Positions 42,837 to 49,613 of a DNA stretch of 49,613 nucleotides are shown here, one piece after another. The stretch is from Muribaculaceae bacterium (GTDB lineage: Bacteria; Bacteroidota; Bacteroidia; Bacteroidales; Muribaculaceae). The notes under the pieces were generated by a model. The model worked only from the letters and a program-made list of their open reading frames with translations. It did no database searches and was not told where the DNA came from. Made by a program: the position numbers and the translations under genes. The stretch is from assembly GCA_017621845.1 (NCBI GenBank), contig JAGASI010000019.1, positions 1 through 49,613 of the forward strand, in the 5' to 3' direction. How positions within the stretch are numbered: position 1 is the first letter of the stretch; each line of letters starts with the position of its first letter.

Positions 42837-44213
42837 ATGCAGACCAAGAATCATAAGCAATTGTGGGCTGAATGTCTTCAAATCATCAAGAAGGTGATTG
42901 GAGATGAAGCCTTTGCCTCATCGTTCAGTGATGTTACATCGTTGGGCTATGAGAATAATGAGTTGCGTCTGTTGGTCCCGTCGCCCTATATTGTAGAAGT
43001 GATTGAGGGTGAATATATTACTGAGCTTGGGCGCGCGATAGTGAGTGTGTACGGCCCTCATGTACAGTTGCATTATCATTATAATGTAGTAGGAAATCAA
43101 CCTGATACTCGCATTGATGTTAAATCGACGACAGCCAATACCTTAATGACTCGCGGGGTGGATAATGCCACAGTCGCTAAGGCTCAGAAACTTGACCCGC
43201 ATCTTAACTCTCGTTTTACATTTGATAACTACTGTAGTTCAGAGTCTAACAAGGACGCTATCGCGATAGCCAAGTCAATAGCCGATAATCCCAATGTTAA
43301 AACTTTTAATCCATTATTTATATTTGGGGCTACCGGGTTGGGCAAGACTCATCTTATTCAGGCTTGTGGGCTGAGAATAATTGATAACAGGCCATCTATC
43401 AGAGTGCTATATATCACAGCCCGTGAGTTTGAGAGCCAGTTTACTACAGCTACGCTCAAGGGAGAGACAAATAAGTTCTTTGCATTCTATCAGTCAATCG
43501 ACACGTTGATAGTCGATGACGTTCAAGACCTTAATGGTAAGGATAAGACTCAAAATACATTTTATAATATATTTAATTATCTGTATCTTAACAATAAACA
43601 GATAATAATGTCGTGTGATAGGGCGCCATCCCAGATGGTAGGCTTTGAGAGTCGTATGTTAGGACGCTTTAAGCAGGGGATACAGATAGAGTTGTACAAG
43701 CCGGACTTGGCTCTCAGGCGAGAAGTACTTGTTAAGCGCGCTGAAGCTGAGGGCGTTAGACTTGAGCCTGAAATTGTAGAGTATATTATATCTAATGTGA
43801 CCGAGAGTATCAGAGAGCTTGAAGGCGTGATGGTGTCATTGGTCGCTCATGCCACGGTAATGTCCAAGCCTATTTCGCTGGAGTTGGCGCGTAGGGTGGT
43901 CGGCAATGCAGTAAAAATAAAACCTAAAACGGTTAATTTTGAGATAATTGTGCGAGAAGTGTCCAATTACTATGGTATTGATGCCGACCTGTTATTTACC
44001 AAGTCTCGCAAGAGTGAGATATCAGATGCTCGTCAGGTGTTGATGTATCTGGCCAAGAAACTCGCTAAAATGCCATTGACAACAATAGGTCAGCGTATAG
44101 GTCGCACACATGCCACAGTCATATATGCAGTAAAACATATCGAGGAACTTGTGGAGCATGAGGCTACCCTTAAGGCCGAGATAGAAAAAATTGAGGCGGC
44201 GGTAATGGCTTAA
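42837..44213 (+). CDS. dnaA: Chromosomal replication initiator protein DnaA
   Basis: Binds oriC DnaA boxes and melts the origin as an ATP-dependent filament. The 458-aa protein has domain I (about 1-80), a short linker, AAA+ domain III with Walker A GATGLGKT at 164-171 (K170, T171) and Walker B LIVDDVQDL (224-232), and box-binding domain IV. The domain IV signature reads SDARQVLMYLAKKL and IGQRIGRTHATVIYA (417-431). Most DnaA have GxxDHxTV here with an Asp that contacts DNA; this protein has GRTHATV, one residue shorter and without the Asp. It is divergent from purM and convergent with a nitroreductase gene. Confidence 0.96.
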   Translation: MQTKNHKQLWAECLQIIKKVIGDEAFASSFSDVTSLGYENNELRLLVPSPYIVEVIEGEYITELGRAIVSVYGPHVQLHYHYNVVGNQPDTRIDVKSTTANTLMTRGVDNATVAKAQKLDPHLNSRFTFDNYCSSESNKDAIAIAKSIADNPNVKTFNPLFIFGATGLGKTHLIQACGLRIIDNRPSIRVLYITAREFESQFTTATLKGETNKFFAFYQSIDTLIVDDVQDLNGKDKTQNTFYNIFNYLYLNNKQIIMSCDRAPSQMVGFESRMLGRFKQGIQIELYKPDLALRREVLVKRAEAEGVRLEPEIVEYIISNVTESIRELEGVMVSLVAHATVMSKPISLELARRVVGNAVKIKPKTVNFEIIVREVSNYYGIDADLLFTKSRKSEISDARQVLMYLAKKLAKMPLTTIGQRIGRTHATVIYAVKHIEELVEHEATLKAEIEKIEAAVMA

Positions 44214-44263
44214 AAAGAATAATTGGATATATCCTGTCTTATATCTATGTGTAACGACATTTT

Positions 44264-44305
44264 ATGATACACCATGATTTATCAAGCGATATCATGGTGT
44301 ATCAT
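44264..44305. terminator. Bidirectional terminator between dnaA and the nitroreductase gene
   Basis: ATGATACACCATGAT (44264-44278) is an exact complement of 44291-44305, a 15-bp stem with a 12-base loop between two convergent genes. Flanks are T-rich on the + strand side (TTATAATATTG). Confidence 0.7.
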
Positions 44306-44329
44306 TTATAATATTGTCGTAATGGCGTG

Positions 44330-45079
44330 TTATTTCATAAATTGCTGCCGACGTATGTAATCAATAAATTTATCGGAGAATAACTCGTTGTTTGAACGAG
44401 GATAACGCACATCGGTGAACACTTGAGCAAGGTTATCTTTGTCGTTCTCGGCAATATATCGTGCATTGTCAGGTTGCTCCTCAATGACCTTATACAGGTT
44501 GTTTATTATGTCATCGGAATGTCTATTGTATTTTTCAAAATGTAGAAATGCATCGACTGGTAGACGTGGGGTTTTTGTGGCATCGTCGTCGGGATATCCC
44601 AATGACAGACTGATGATGGGTATGACACGGTCGGGAAGGTCAAGAGCGTTGGCAATTTCCTCAGCGTTATATGTAGTTGTACCAAGATAGCAGCAGCCCA
44701 GACCGTTTTGCTCGGCAATGGTTACAAACTGCTGGGCAAAGATAGTGACGTCGAGAATTGCCGACATCAGTGATTGTAAATTTTCAAATCCGGGTTTGGC
44801 ATCATTGATACGACACCAGTGTTCAAATCGATTGAGGTCGGCACAAAAAGTCAAAATTACCGGGGCGTTGGTAGATGCCGGTTGGTTGAAGTGACACGGT
44901 GTGAGTTTGGCAAGATTGTCCTTGTCGCGCGTGACGACAAGACTGTAAAGTTGCATGTTGCCGGTGGAGGGGGCATGAGAAGCGGCTTCAGCAATATCAC
45001 TGATGATTTTATCGCTCACGGGGCAATTCTTATAAACGCGTACTGTGCGTCGTTCGGTATAATAGGGGTTAATAGTCAT
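44330..45079 (-). CDS. Nitroreductase family protein (NfsA-like)
   Basis: An FMN-dependent NAD(P)H oxidoreductase of the nitro/flavin reductase type. The 249-aa length and the N-terminal segment ERRTVRVYKNCPVS (9-22) with AASHAPSTGNMQ (32-43) are typical of the FMN phosphate-binding region; GLGCCYLGT and SLSLGYPDDD are further family motifs. It is cytosolic, monocistronic and convergent with dnaA. The physiological substrate is unknown. Confidence 0.92.
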   Translation of the reverse strand: MTINPYYTERRTVRVYKNCPVSDKIISDIAEAASHAPSTGNMQLYSLVVTRDKDNLAKLTPCHFNQPASTNAPVILTFCADLNRFEHWCRINDAKPGFENLQSLMSAILDVTIFAQQFVTIAEQNGLGCCYLGTTTYNAEEIANALDLPDRVIPIISLSLGYPDDDATKTPRLPVDAFLHFEKYNRHSDDIINNLYKVIEEQPDNARYIAENDKDNLAQVFTDVRYPRSNNELFSDKFIDYIRRQQFMK

Positions 45080-45104
45080 AATGTTTTTAAGTTTTTTAGA
45101 GACC

Positions 45105-45135
45105 CAAATTTAGTCATTATGTATGATATTTCCAA
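45105..45135 (-). promoter_or_regulatory. Promoter of the nitroreductase gene
   Basis: On the minus strand TTG (45133-45135) is followed after 20 bases by TAAATTTG (45105-45112), a good Bacteroidetes promoter. Leader to the ATG is about 20 bases. Confidence 0.6.
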
Positions 45136-45477
45136 CAATTGGACAATATGTATTTAGGTGGATGAATTTAACGGTTTGGCAAAATTGATATTATTCCATG
45201 TTTTATGTTTTGGATAACAATTTTAGGTTGGTAAAATTTGAATTTGCTTATAATCAGTTGATTAGTAATTTTAATGGGAAACTTATCAACAATGTGTCTT
45301 TTTATATCTTAATAATTTTGAATAATCAGATATTTTTTTGAACCTTTGTAGAACCTAATCGACCATCGAACATTCATCTCATTGTTTGCCACAAAAAATA
45401 CTTCCGTTCTATACACCGGGAGTAGGTGAGCATGTGTCTTTGATAATAATAAATAATTACTAAAATATAACAAAATT
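45136..45477. other. AT-rich intergenic region between the nitroreductase and nrdJ genes
   Basis: No gene is visible in this 342-base region. It contains two DnaA-box-like 9-mers with eight of nine matches to TTATCCACA: the minus strand of 45209-45217 (TTATCCAAA) and the + strand 45283-45291 (TTATCAACA). The nrdJ promoter must lie here; no TAnnTTTG element with a paired TTG is convincing. No cobalamin riboswitch core is seen. Confidence 0.4.
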
Positions 45478-48024
45478 GTGGAACCAAAGCATTACACTTA
45501 TGATGAGGCTTATGAAGCTTCGTTGAAATATTTTAAAGGAGATGAACTTGCCGCGCGCGTATGGGTGAGCAAGTATGCCCTCAAAGACTCGTATGGCAAT
45601 ATTTATGAGAAGACACCCGATGACATGCATCATCGCCTGGCATCGGAGATTACGCGTATTGAAAATAAATACCCCAATGCGATGAGTCATGATGAGGTAT
45701 ACTCGCTCATGAAGGATTTCAAGTACATTGTGCCTCAGGGAAGCCCCATGTCAGGTATAGGCAATGAATACCAGGTCGGGTCTTTGAGTAATTGCTTTGT
45801 AATAGGACTTGATGGTAATCCTGACTCCTATGGAGGCGTGATACGTATCGATGAAGAACAGGTGCAGTTGATGAAACGTCGTGGAGGAGTAGGGCACGAC
45901 TTGAGCCATATCAGACCTAAAGGGACTCCGGTAAAAAACTCGGCATTGACATCAACCGGCTTGGTGCCGTTTATGGAACGTTATTCCAATTCAACTCGCG
46001 AGGTGGCACAAGATGGCCGTCGTGGAGCTTTGATGCTCACCGTGTCTGTAAAGCACCCCGAGGCCGAGGCATTCATTGATGCCAAAATGACACAAGGTAA
46101 GATTACCGGCGCCAATGTATCTGTGAGAATTGATGATGATTTTATGCGTGCGGCTGTAGAGAACACACCCTATACCCAGCAATATCCGGTATGTTCAGAT
46201 AATCCGGCCATGACCCGTCAGACCGATGCGCGTGCCCTGTGGAATAAGATTATTCACAATGCATGGAAGTCGGCCGAGCCCGGTGTCCTGTTTTGGGATA
46301 CGATTGAGCGCGAGTCAGTGCCCGATTGTTATGCTGACTTAGGTTTCCGCACAATATCGACCAATCCATGTGGTGAAATTCCATTATGTCCCTATGACAG
46401 TTGCCGCCTGTTGGCCATCAATCTGTATTCATATGTCAAAAACCCGTTTACACCACAGGCCGAATTTGACTTTGATCTCTTTAAAAAGCATGTGGCCAAG
46501 GCCCAACGCTTTATGGATGACATAATCGATCTGGAGATGGAAAAGATTGACAAAATCCTGGCTAAAATTGATACCGATCCTGAGACAGACGAGGTAAAAT
46601 CGACCGAACGTCATTTATGGGAAAAGATTAGAGCCAAGACGCTCAAAGGTCGTCGTACCGGTGTAGGTACTACCGCCGAAGGCGATATGATTGCAGCAAT
46701 GGGATTGAGGTATGGCACGACTGAAGCTACTGATTTTTCAGTGGAAGTACATCGTACACTTGCTGTTGCGGCATATGGCTCATCGGTAAATATGGCTAAA
46801 GAGCGTGGCGCTTTTGAGGTGTTTGATGCTGAACGCGAGAAAAACAATCCATTTATCAATCGTCTTAAGGAGCAGTCTCCCGAGCTATATGAAGATATGG
46901 TAAAATATGGCCGTCGAAACATAGCTTGCCTGACTATTGCTCCTACAGGAACAGTAAGTCTGTTGACACGCACCACCTCGGGTATCGAGCCCGTGTTTAT
47001 GCCCGTATATAAACGTCGCCGCAAGGTTAACCCATCGGATGTTGATGCGCGTATTGACTATGTTGACGAGTCAGGTGATTCTTTTGAGGAATATATCGTC
47101 TATCATCCCAAGTTTGTTGACTGGATGAAGACCGTTGGCATCGAGGTGCGCCAAGATTATACCCAAGAACAGATAGAAGAAATCGTTGCTAAATCACCTT
47201 ATTATAAGGCGACCTCCAACGATATTGACTGGCTCGAAAAAGTCAAGATGCAAGGACGAGTTCAGAAATGGGTCGACCATTCAATCTCGGTGACTATTAA
47301 TCTTCCATCGACAGTGAGTGAGGAATTGGTTAACGACCTATATGTTGAAGCATGGCGCTCGGGATGTAAGGGCTGTACCGTATATCGTGACGGCTCTCGC
47401 TCGGGAGTATTGCTGGCAATCGAAAAGAAGCCCAAAAAACCAGAGCTTACCGAGGACGATGCCCTGATACACAATCATGTTGTAAAACGCCCTATTGAAC
47501 TGGAAGCTGATGTAGTGAGATTTCAGAATAATAAAGAGAAATGGATCGCGTTTGTAGGACTTGTAGATGGTAAACCATATGAAATCTTTACAGGTCTTGC
47601 TGATGATGATGACGGTATCTTCTGTCCCAAGTCAGTTACCAAGGGTAAGATTATCAAGGCCATTGATCCTGATGGAGTTAAGCGCTATGACTTTCAATTT
47701 ATCAATAAGCGTGGTTATAAGACAACTATCGAGGGCTTGAGCGATAAATTCAATCCTGAGTATTGGAACTATGCCAAACTTATCTCGGGAGTCCTGCGTT
47801 ATGGAATGCCTATTGACCAGGTTCTCAAACTTGTTGGTGGACTCGAGCTTGACAGTCAGTCAATCAATACTTGGAAGATGGGTGTTGAGCGTGCCCTGAA
47901 AAAATATCTTCCTAACGGCACAAAAGCATCTGGTCAATGTTGTCCCAACTGTGGGAACGAGACTCTTGTATATCAAGAAGGGTGCTTGATATGTACCTCA
48001 TGTGGTACATCTAAGTGTGGATAA
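45478..48024 (+). CDS. nrdJ: Adenosylcobalamin-dependent (class II) ribonucleotide reductase
   Basis: Makes deoxyribonucleotides with an adenosylcobalamin radical, so it works with or without oxygen. The 848-aa length fits Bacteroidetes NrdJ. Key sites are C106 in GSLSNCFVIG, the radical motif NPCGE at 296-300 (C298, E300), the IAPTGTVSLL loop, and a C-terminal cysteine cluster from C821 to C847 (CCPNC, CLICTSC) that binds zinc or shuttles reducing power. Start is GTG at 45478; no in-frame ATG lies upstream and the N-terminus MEPKHYTYDEA is complete. It is a single-gene unit. With MutAB it means this organism depends heavily on cobalamin. Confidence 0.97.
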   Translation: MEPKHYTYDEAYEASLKYFKGDELAARVWVSKYALKDSYGNIYEKTPDDMHHRLASEITRIENKYPNAMSHDEVYSLMKDFKYIVPQGSPMSGIGNEYQVGSLSNCFVIGLDGNPDSYGGVIRIDEEQVQLMKRRGGVGHDLSHIRPKGTPVKNSALTSTGLVPFMERYSNSTREVAQDGRRGALMLTVSVKHPEAEAFIDAKMTQGKITGANVSVRIDDDFMRAAVENTPYTQQYPVCSDNPAMTRQTDARALWNKIIHNAWKSAEPGVLFWDTIERESVPDCYADLGFRTISTNPCGEIPLCPYDSCRLLAINLYSYVKNPFTPQAEFDFDLFKKHVAKAQRFMDDIIDLEMEKIDKILAKIDTDPETDEVKSTERHLWEKIRAKTLKGRRTGVGTTAEGDMIAAMGLRYGTTEATDFSVEVHRTLAVAAYGSSVNMAKERGAFEVFDAEREKNNPFINRLKEQSPELYEDMVKYGRRNIACLTIAPTGTVSLLTRTTSGIEPVFMPVYKRRRKVNPSDVDARIDYVDESGDSFEEYIVYHPKFVDWMKTVGIEVRQDYTQEQIEEIVAKSPYYKATSNDIDWLEKVKMQGRVQKWVDHSISVTINLPSTVSEELVNDLYVEAWRSGCKGCTVYRDGSRSGVLLAIEKKPKKPELTEDDALIHNHVVKRPIELEADVVRFQNNKEKWIAFVGLVDGKPYEIFTGLADDDDGIFCPKSVTKGKIIKAIDPDGVKRYDFQFINKRGYKTTIEGLSDKFNPEYWNYAKLISGVLRYGMPIDQVLKLVGGLELDSQSINTWKMGVERALKKYLPNGTKASGQCCPNCGNETLVYQEGCLICTSCGTSKCG

Positions 48025-48063
48025 TGACTTAGGGAGGTACTATTAAGCCCCATTAAAGCAAAA

Positions 48064-48110
48064 CACGTCACCGCCCTGCAAGTTATTACAACCTGCAGGG
48101 CGGTGACATG
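48064..48110. terminator. Terminator between nrdJ and the LRR gene
   Basis: GTCACCGCCCTGCA (48067-48080) pairs perfectly with 48094-48107, and short outer and inner extensions add further pairs around a small loop. On the + strand ATGTTTAG follows. It lies 42 bases after nrdJ and about 27 bases before the end of the convergent LRR gene, so it is likely shared. Confidence 0.75.
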
Positions 48111-48136
48111 TTTAGATATCAGTCATGTAAAGTGTA

Positions 48137-49195
48137 TCAATAATTCCAGCGGCAAGCTATCATTGTCAAGTTGGGACATGCCATTGTGCGCATGTCCATA
48201 ATCTGGTTGAAGCGACAATTGATGTAAGTCAGAGCTTGGTCAAAAGATACATCAAGCGTAGTCAACTCGTTATTATTACATAGAATACGCTGGAGGAATG
48301 TCTGATTGGAAAGATCGAGAGTGGTGAGGTCATTGTAAGAGCAGTCAACAAACTGGAGTTGGGGGCAGTTGGAGATAGATAGCTCAGTAAGGTCATTGTA
48401 GGAACATACAAGGTCAAGCAGTCGGTTGCACTCACGTACCCCAAGGGTTTTCATATTGTTATCTGAACAAACAAATGATGAGAGGGCCGGGAGATTGGAG
48501 ACAATCATGTTTGAGATGTTGTTGCCATCAATGTTGAGGTTGCGCAGGTTTTCAACACCTACGAGATTGAGTGATGAGAGTTTGTTATAACCACAATACA
48601 AGTTCTTGAGTCCGGTGCAGTAGTCAACATTGAGAGCCTCAAGGCGATTGCCTTGGCAGTTGAGGGTCTCGAGAGATGACGAATTGCTGAGGTCAAGAGC
48701 TACAAAGAAGTTATTAGAGATGTTGAGATTTTTGATAGCCTTGACATTTTCGAGGGAGAATTCTGTCATGTGGTTGTTGTTTACTGACACGGTCTGTAAT
48801 GCAGGGCAATTGGTAAGATTGATAGAGGTGAGTTTGTTGCGCGAAGCATTAATCTCGGTGAGTGCCGAAGCGCCGGTGGCGGTAAGTTGGGTGAGAGCGT
48901 TGCGAGAGACATCAACTTTGGTCAGTGCTTTAAAACCATTTAGGTTAAGAGTGCCGGCGAGATGTTTGTCTTTCCACTTGATGTCGGTGACGTGTCCGTC
49001 GGTTACGGTAATGCCTTCCCAGGTCGAGGGATCATTAAGATTGGAGATTTTGAGAGCAGTCGCATTGGTTGCCTCTTTCTCGGCTGGTTGGCTTAGAAAT
49101 GCTTGAAGTTGTTTGAGCTCATTTTTGTTGATTTTTTGAGCATATGTCATCATTCCGGTCATGGCGATGACAATAAATAAGATGGCCTTTTTCAT
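48137..49195 (-). CDS. Secreted leucine-rich-repeat protein
   Basis: A 352-aa exported protein made of about a dozen LRR units of about 21 residues (LxxLNCxxNxLxxL type, as in NLYCGYNKLSSLNL and FVDCSYNDLTTLDL), the Bacteroidetes internalin-like style. I chose ATG 49195 because it starts a signal peptide (MKKAILFIVIAMTGMMTYA); an ATG 39 bases upstream adds a poor N-terminus. There is no visible C-terminal anchor or sorting domain; the chain stops at the last repeats. LRRs of this type bind proteins or glycans; the partner is unknown. A TAnnTTTG-type element lies 80 bases upstream. Confidence 0.9.
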   Translation of the reverse strand: MKKAILFIVIAMTGMMTYAQKINKNELKQLQAFLSQPAEKEATNATALKISNLNDPSTWEGITVTDGHVTDIKWKDKHLAGTLNLNGFKALTKVDVSRNALTQLTATGASALTEINASRNKLTSINLTNCPALQTVSVNNNHMTEFSLENVKAIKNLNISNNFFVALDLSNSSSLETLNCQGNRLEALNVDYCTGLKNLYCGYNKLSSLNLVGVENLRNLNIDGNNISNMIVSNLPALSSFVCSDNNMKTLGVRECNRLLDLVCSYNDLTELSISNCPQLQFVDCSYNDLTTLDLSNQTFLQRILCNNNELTTLDVSFDQALTYINCRFNQIMDMRTMACPNLTMIACRWNY

Positions 49196-49274
49196 AATAG
49201 TAGTTGAAGTTATGTGGTTTGTAAATTTTGTCACATCAAGAAATTTATGTTACCAGTGATTTTGTAGCTATACC

Positions 49275-49282
49275 CAAATATA
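49275..49282 (-). promoter_or_regulatory. Probable promoter element of the LRR gene
   Basis: On the minus strand TATATTTG matches TAnnTTTG, with no TTG at 19-20 bases. The leader would be about 75 bases. The rest of 49196-49520 is AT-rich and holds no gene that I can support. Confidence 0.4.
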
Positions 49283-49520
49283 TAAGTTACATGTGTTATT
49301 AATATTTTGTTGTTTACTAATTAACATTTAATGTCTAGTTAAAGTTTTTACAATATAAAAATATAATGTACTGATTTTGGCTTAGTGATAATTATTATGA
49401 AATAGGTATGAATATAAATCGTCCAATCATTTTTAAATCAAAGCATTTTTATGTTTGAGTAGTTACTAAATATAGTAACTATTCAGCCAAAGGATAGGCA
49501 TACCTGATTTGCACTCATCA

Positions 49521-49613
49521 TCAGACGAGCGCAAGAATGGCATCCAGTGGTGATTGGTTGTTTTTCCAAGCCGTGTCGGCTATGGAGTGGATTGCATGGA
49601 AAGCGTCGGCGCC
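49521..49613 (-). CDS. C-terminal fragment of a gene cut by the window edge
   Basis: On the minus strand a frame is open from the right edge to a TGA at 49521-49523 and encodes 30 residues ending SPLDAILALV, with ADAFHAIHSIADTAWKNN before it. The residue mix and codon use look coding, and the next 325 bases are gene-free, as expected for a 3' end. The family cannot be recognised from 30 residues. Confidence 0.55.
   Translation of the reverse strand, partial: GADAFHAIHSIADTAWKNNQSPLDAILALV

Noticed and set aside
1..49613. CRISPR arrays, insertion sequences, prophage or toxin-antitoxin modules
   Set aside because: No regularly spaced repeats, transposase, integrase or phage genes are visible; the gene content is housekeeping and envelope related.

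Overview
The window is a chromosomal segment from a member of the order Bacteroidales, and the gene set and protein style suggest the family Muribaculaceae or a close relative (inference; no 16S rRNA or other marker is present). Reasons: several intergenic regions carry the Bacteroidetes promoter motif TAnnTTTG, four of them with a TTG element 19-20 bases upstream; start codons lack strong Shine-Dalgarno sequences; and the genes are typical of the group (BioG-BioC fusion, ExbB-ExbD-ExbD-TonB, GH3/beta-lactamase fusion, long GDP-fucose synthase, MutA/MutB pair, class II ribonucleotide reductase, DUF4105, DUF3332, DUF3298). About 36 genes are supported. Only four full genes (a secreted protein, yigZ, dnaA, nrdJ) lie on the + strand. 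I see no rRNA, tRNA, CRISPR array, insertion sequence or phage.

Region by region: 1-4.5 kb holds a minus-strand operon gpmI > small anchored protein > bioGC > bioD, with overlapping stops and starts and a good promoter at 4476-4507. 4.7-5.6 kb has a short 55-aa gene with its own terminator, and rubrerythrin. 5.8-11.3 kb is one very large alpha-2-macroglobulin-like secreted protein. 11.4-18.4 kb is a tight operon valS > DegT aminotransferase > gmd > fcl > WecA-like phosphosugar transferase, which points to fucose-containing surface glycan or glycoprotein synthesis. 18.8-19.9 kb is an ECF sigma factor with a four-helix membrane partner. 20.1-24.8 kb is the methylmalonyl-CoA mutase operon mutA > mutB, followed by the broken tail of a secreted protein. 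25.3-26.4 kb is a + strand pair (unknown secreted protein, YigZ). 26.5-30.3 kb holds an M16 zinc peptidase and a DUF3298 lipoprotein. 30.7-35.2 kb pairs a 5'-nucleotidase-type phosphoesterase with a NagZ-like GH3/serine hydrolase fusion. 35.5-39.3 kb is exbB-exbD-exbD-tonB, with a textbook promoter, a long structured leader and a textbook terminator. 39.5-42.5 kb is purM > DUF3332 lipoprotein > DUF4105 membrane protein. 42.8-48 kb has dnaA, a nitroreductase and nrdJ, and 48.1-49.2 kb a leucine-rich-repeat secreted protein. A gene on the minus strand is cut by the right window edge.

How they work together: most of the window is housekeeping and envelope biology. Two enzyme systems, MutAB and NrdJ, need adenosylcobalamin, and the TonB system is the class of machinery that powers cobalamin and glycan uptake. 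The envelope genes (A2M, M16, GH3/beta-lactamase, DUF4105, DUF3332, LRR, sugar operon) fit a gut commensal.

The most unusual signals are: a strong intrinsic terminator that lies inside the signal-peptide codons of the DUF4105 gene; a long exbB leader with hairpins; loss of the thioester motif in the A2M protein; a Cys/His cluster in MutA; a DnaA whose DNA-binding signature lacks the usual Asp; an uncatalogued 55-aa gene with hairpins on both sides; and a 5'-truncated secreted-protein remnant directly behind the mutB terminator. I found no convincing wholly new multi-gene system.
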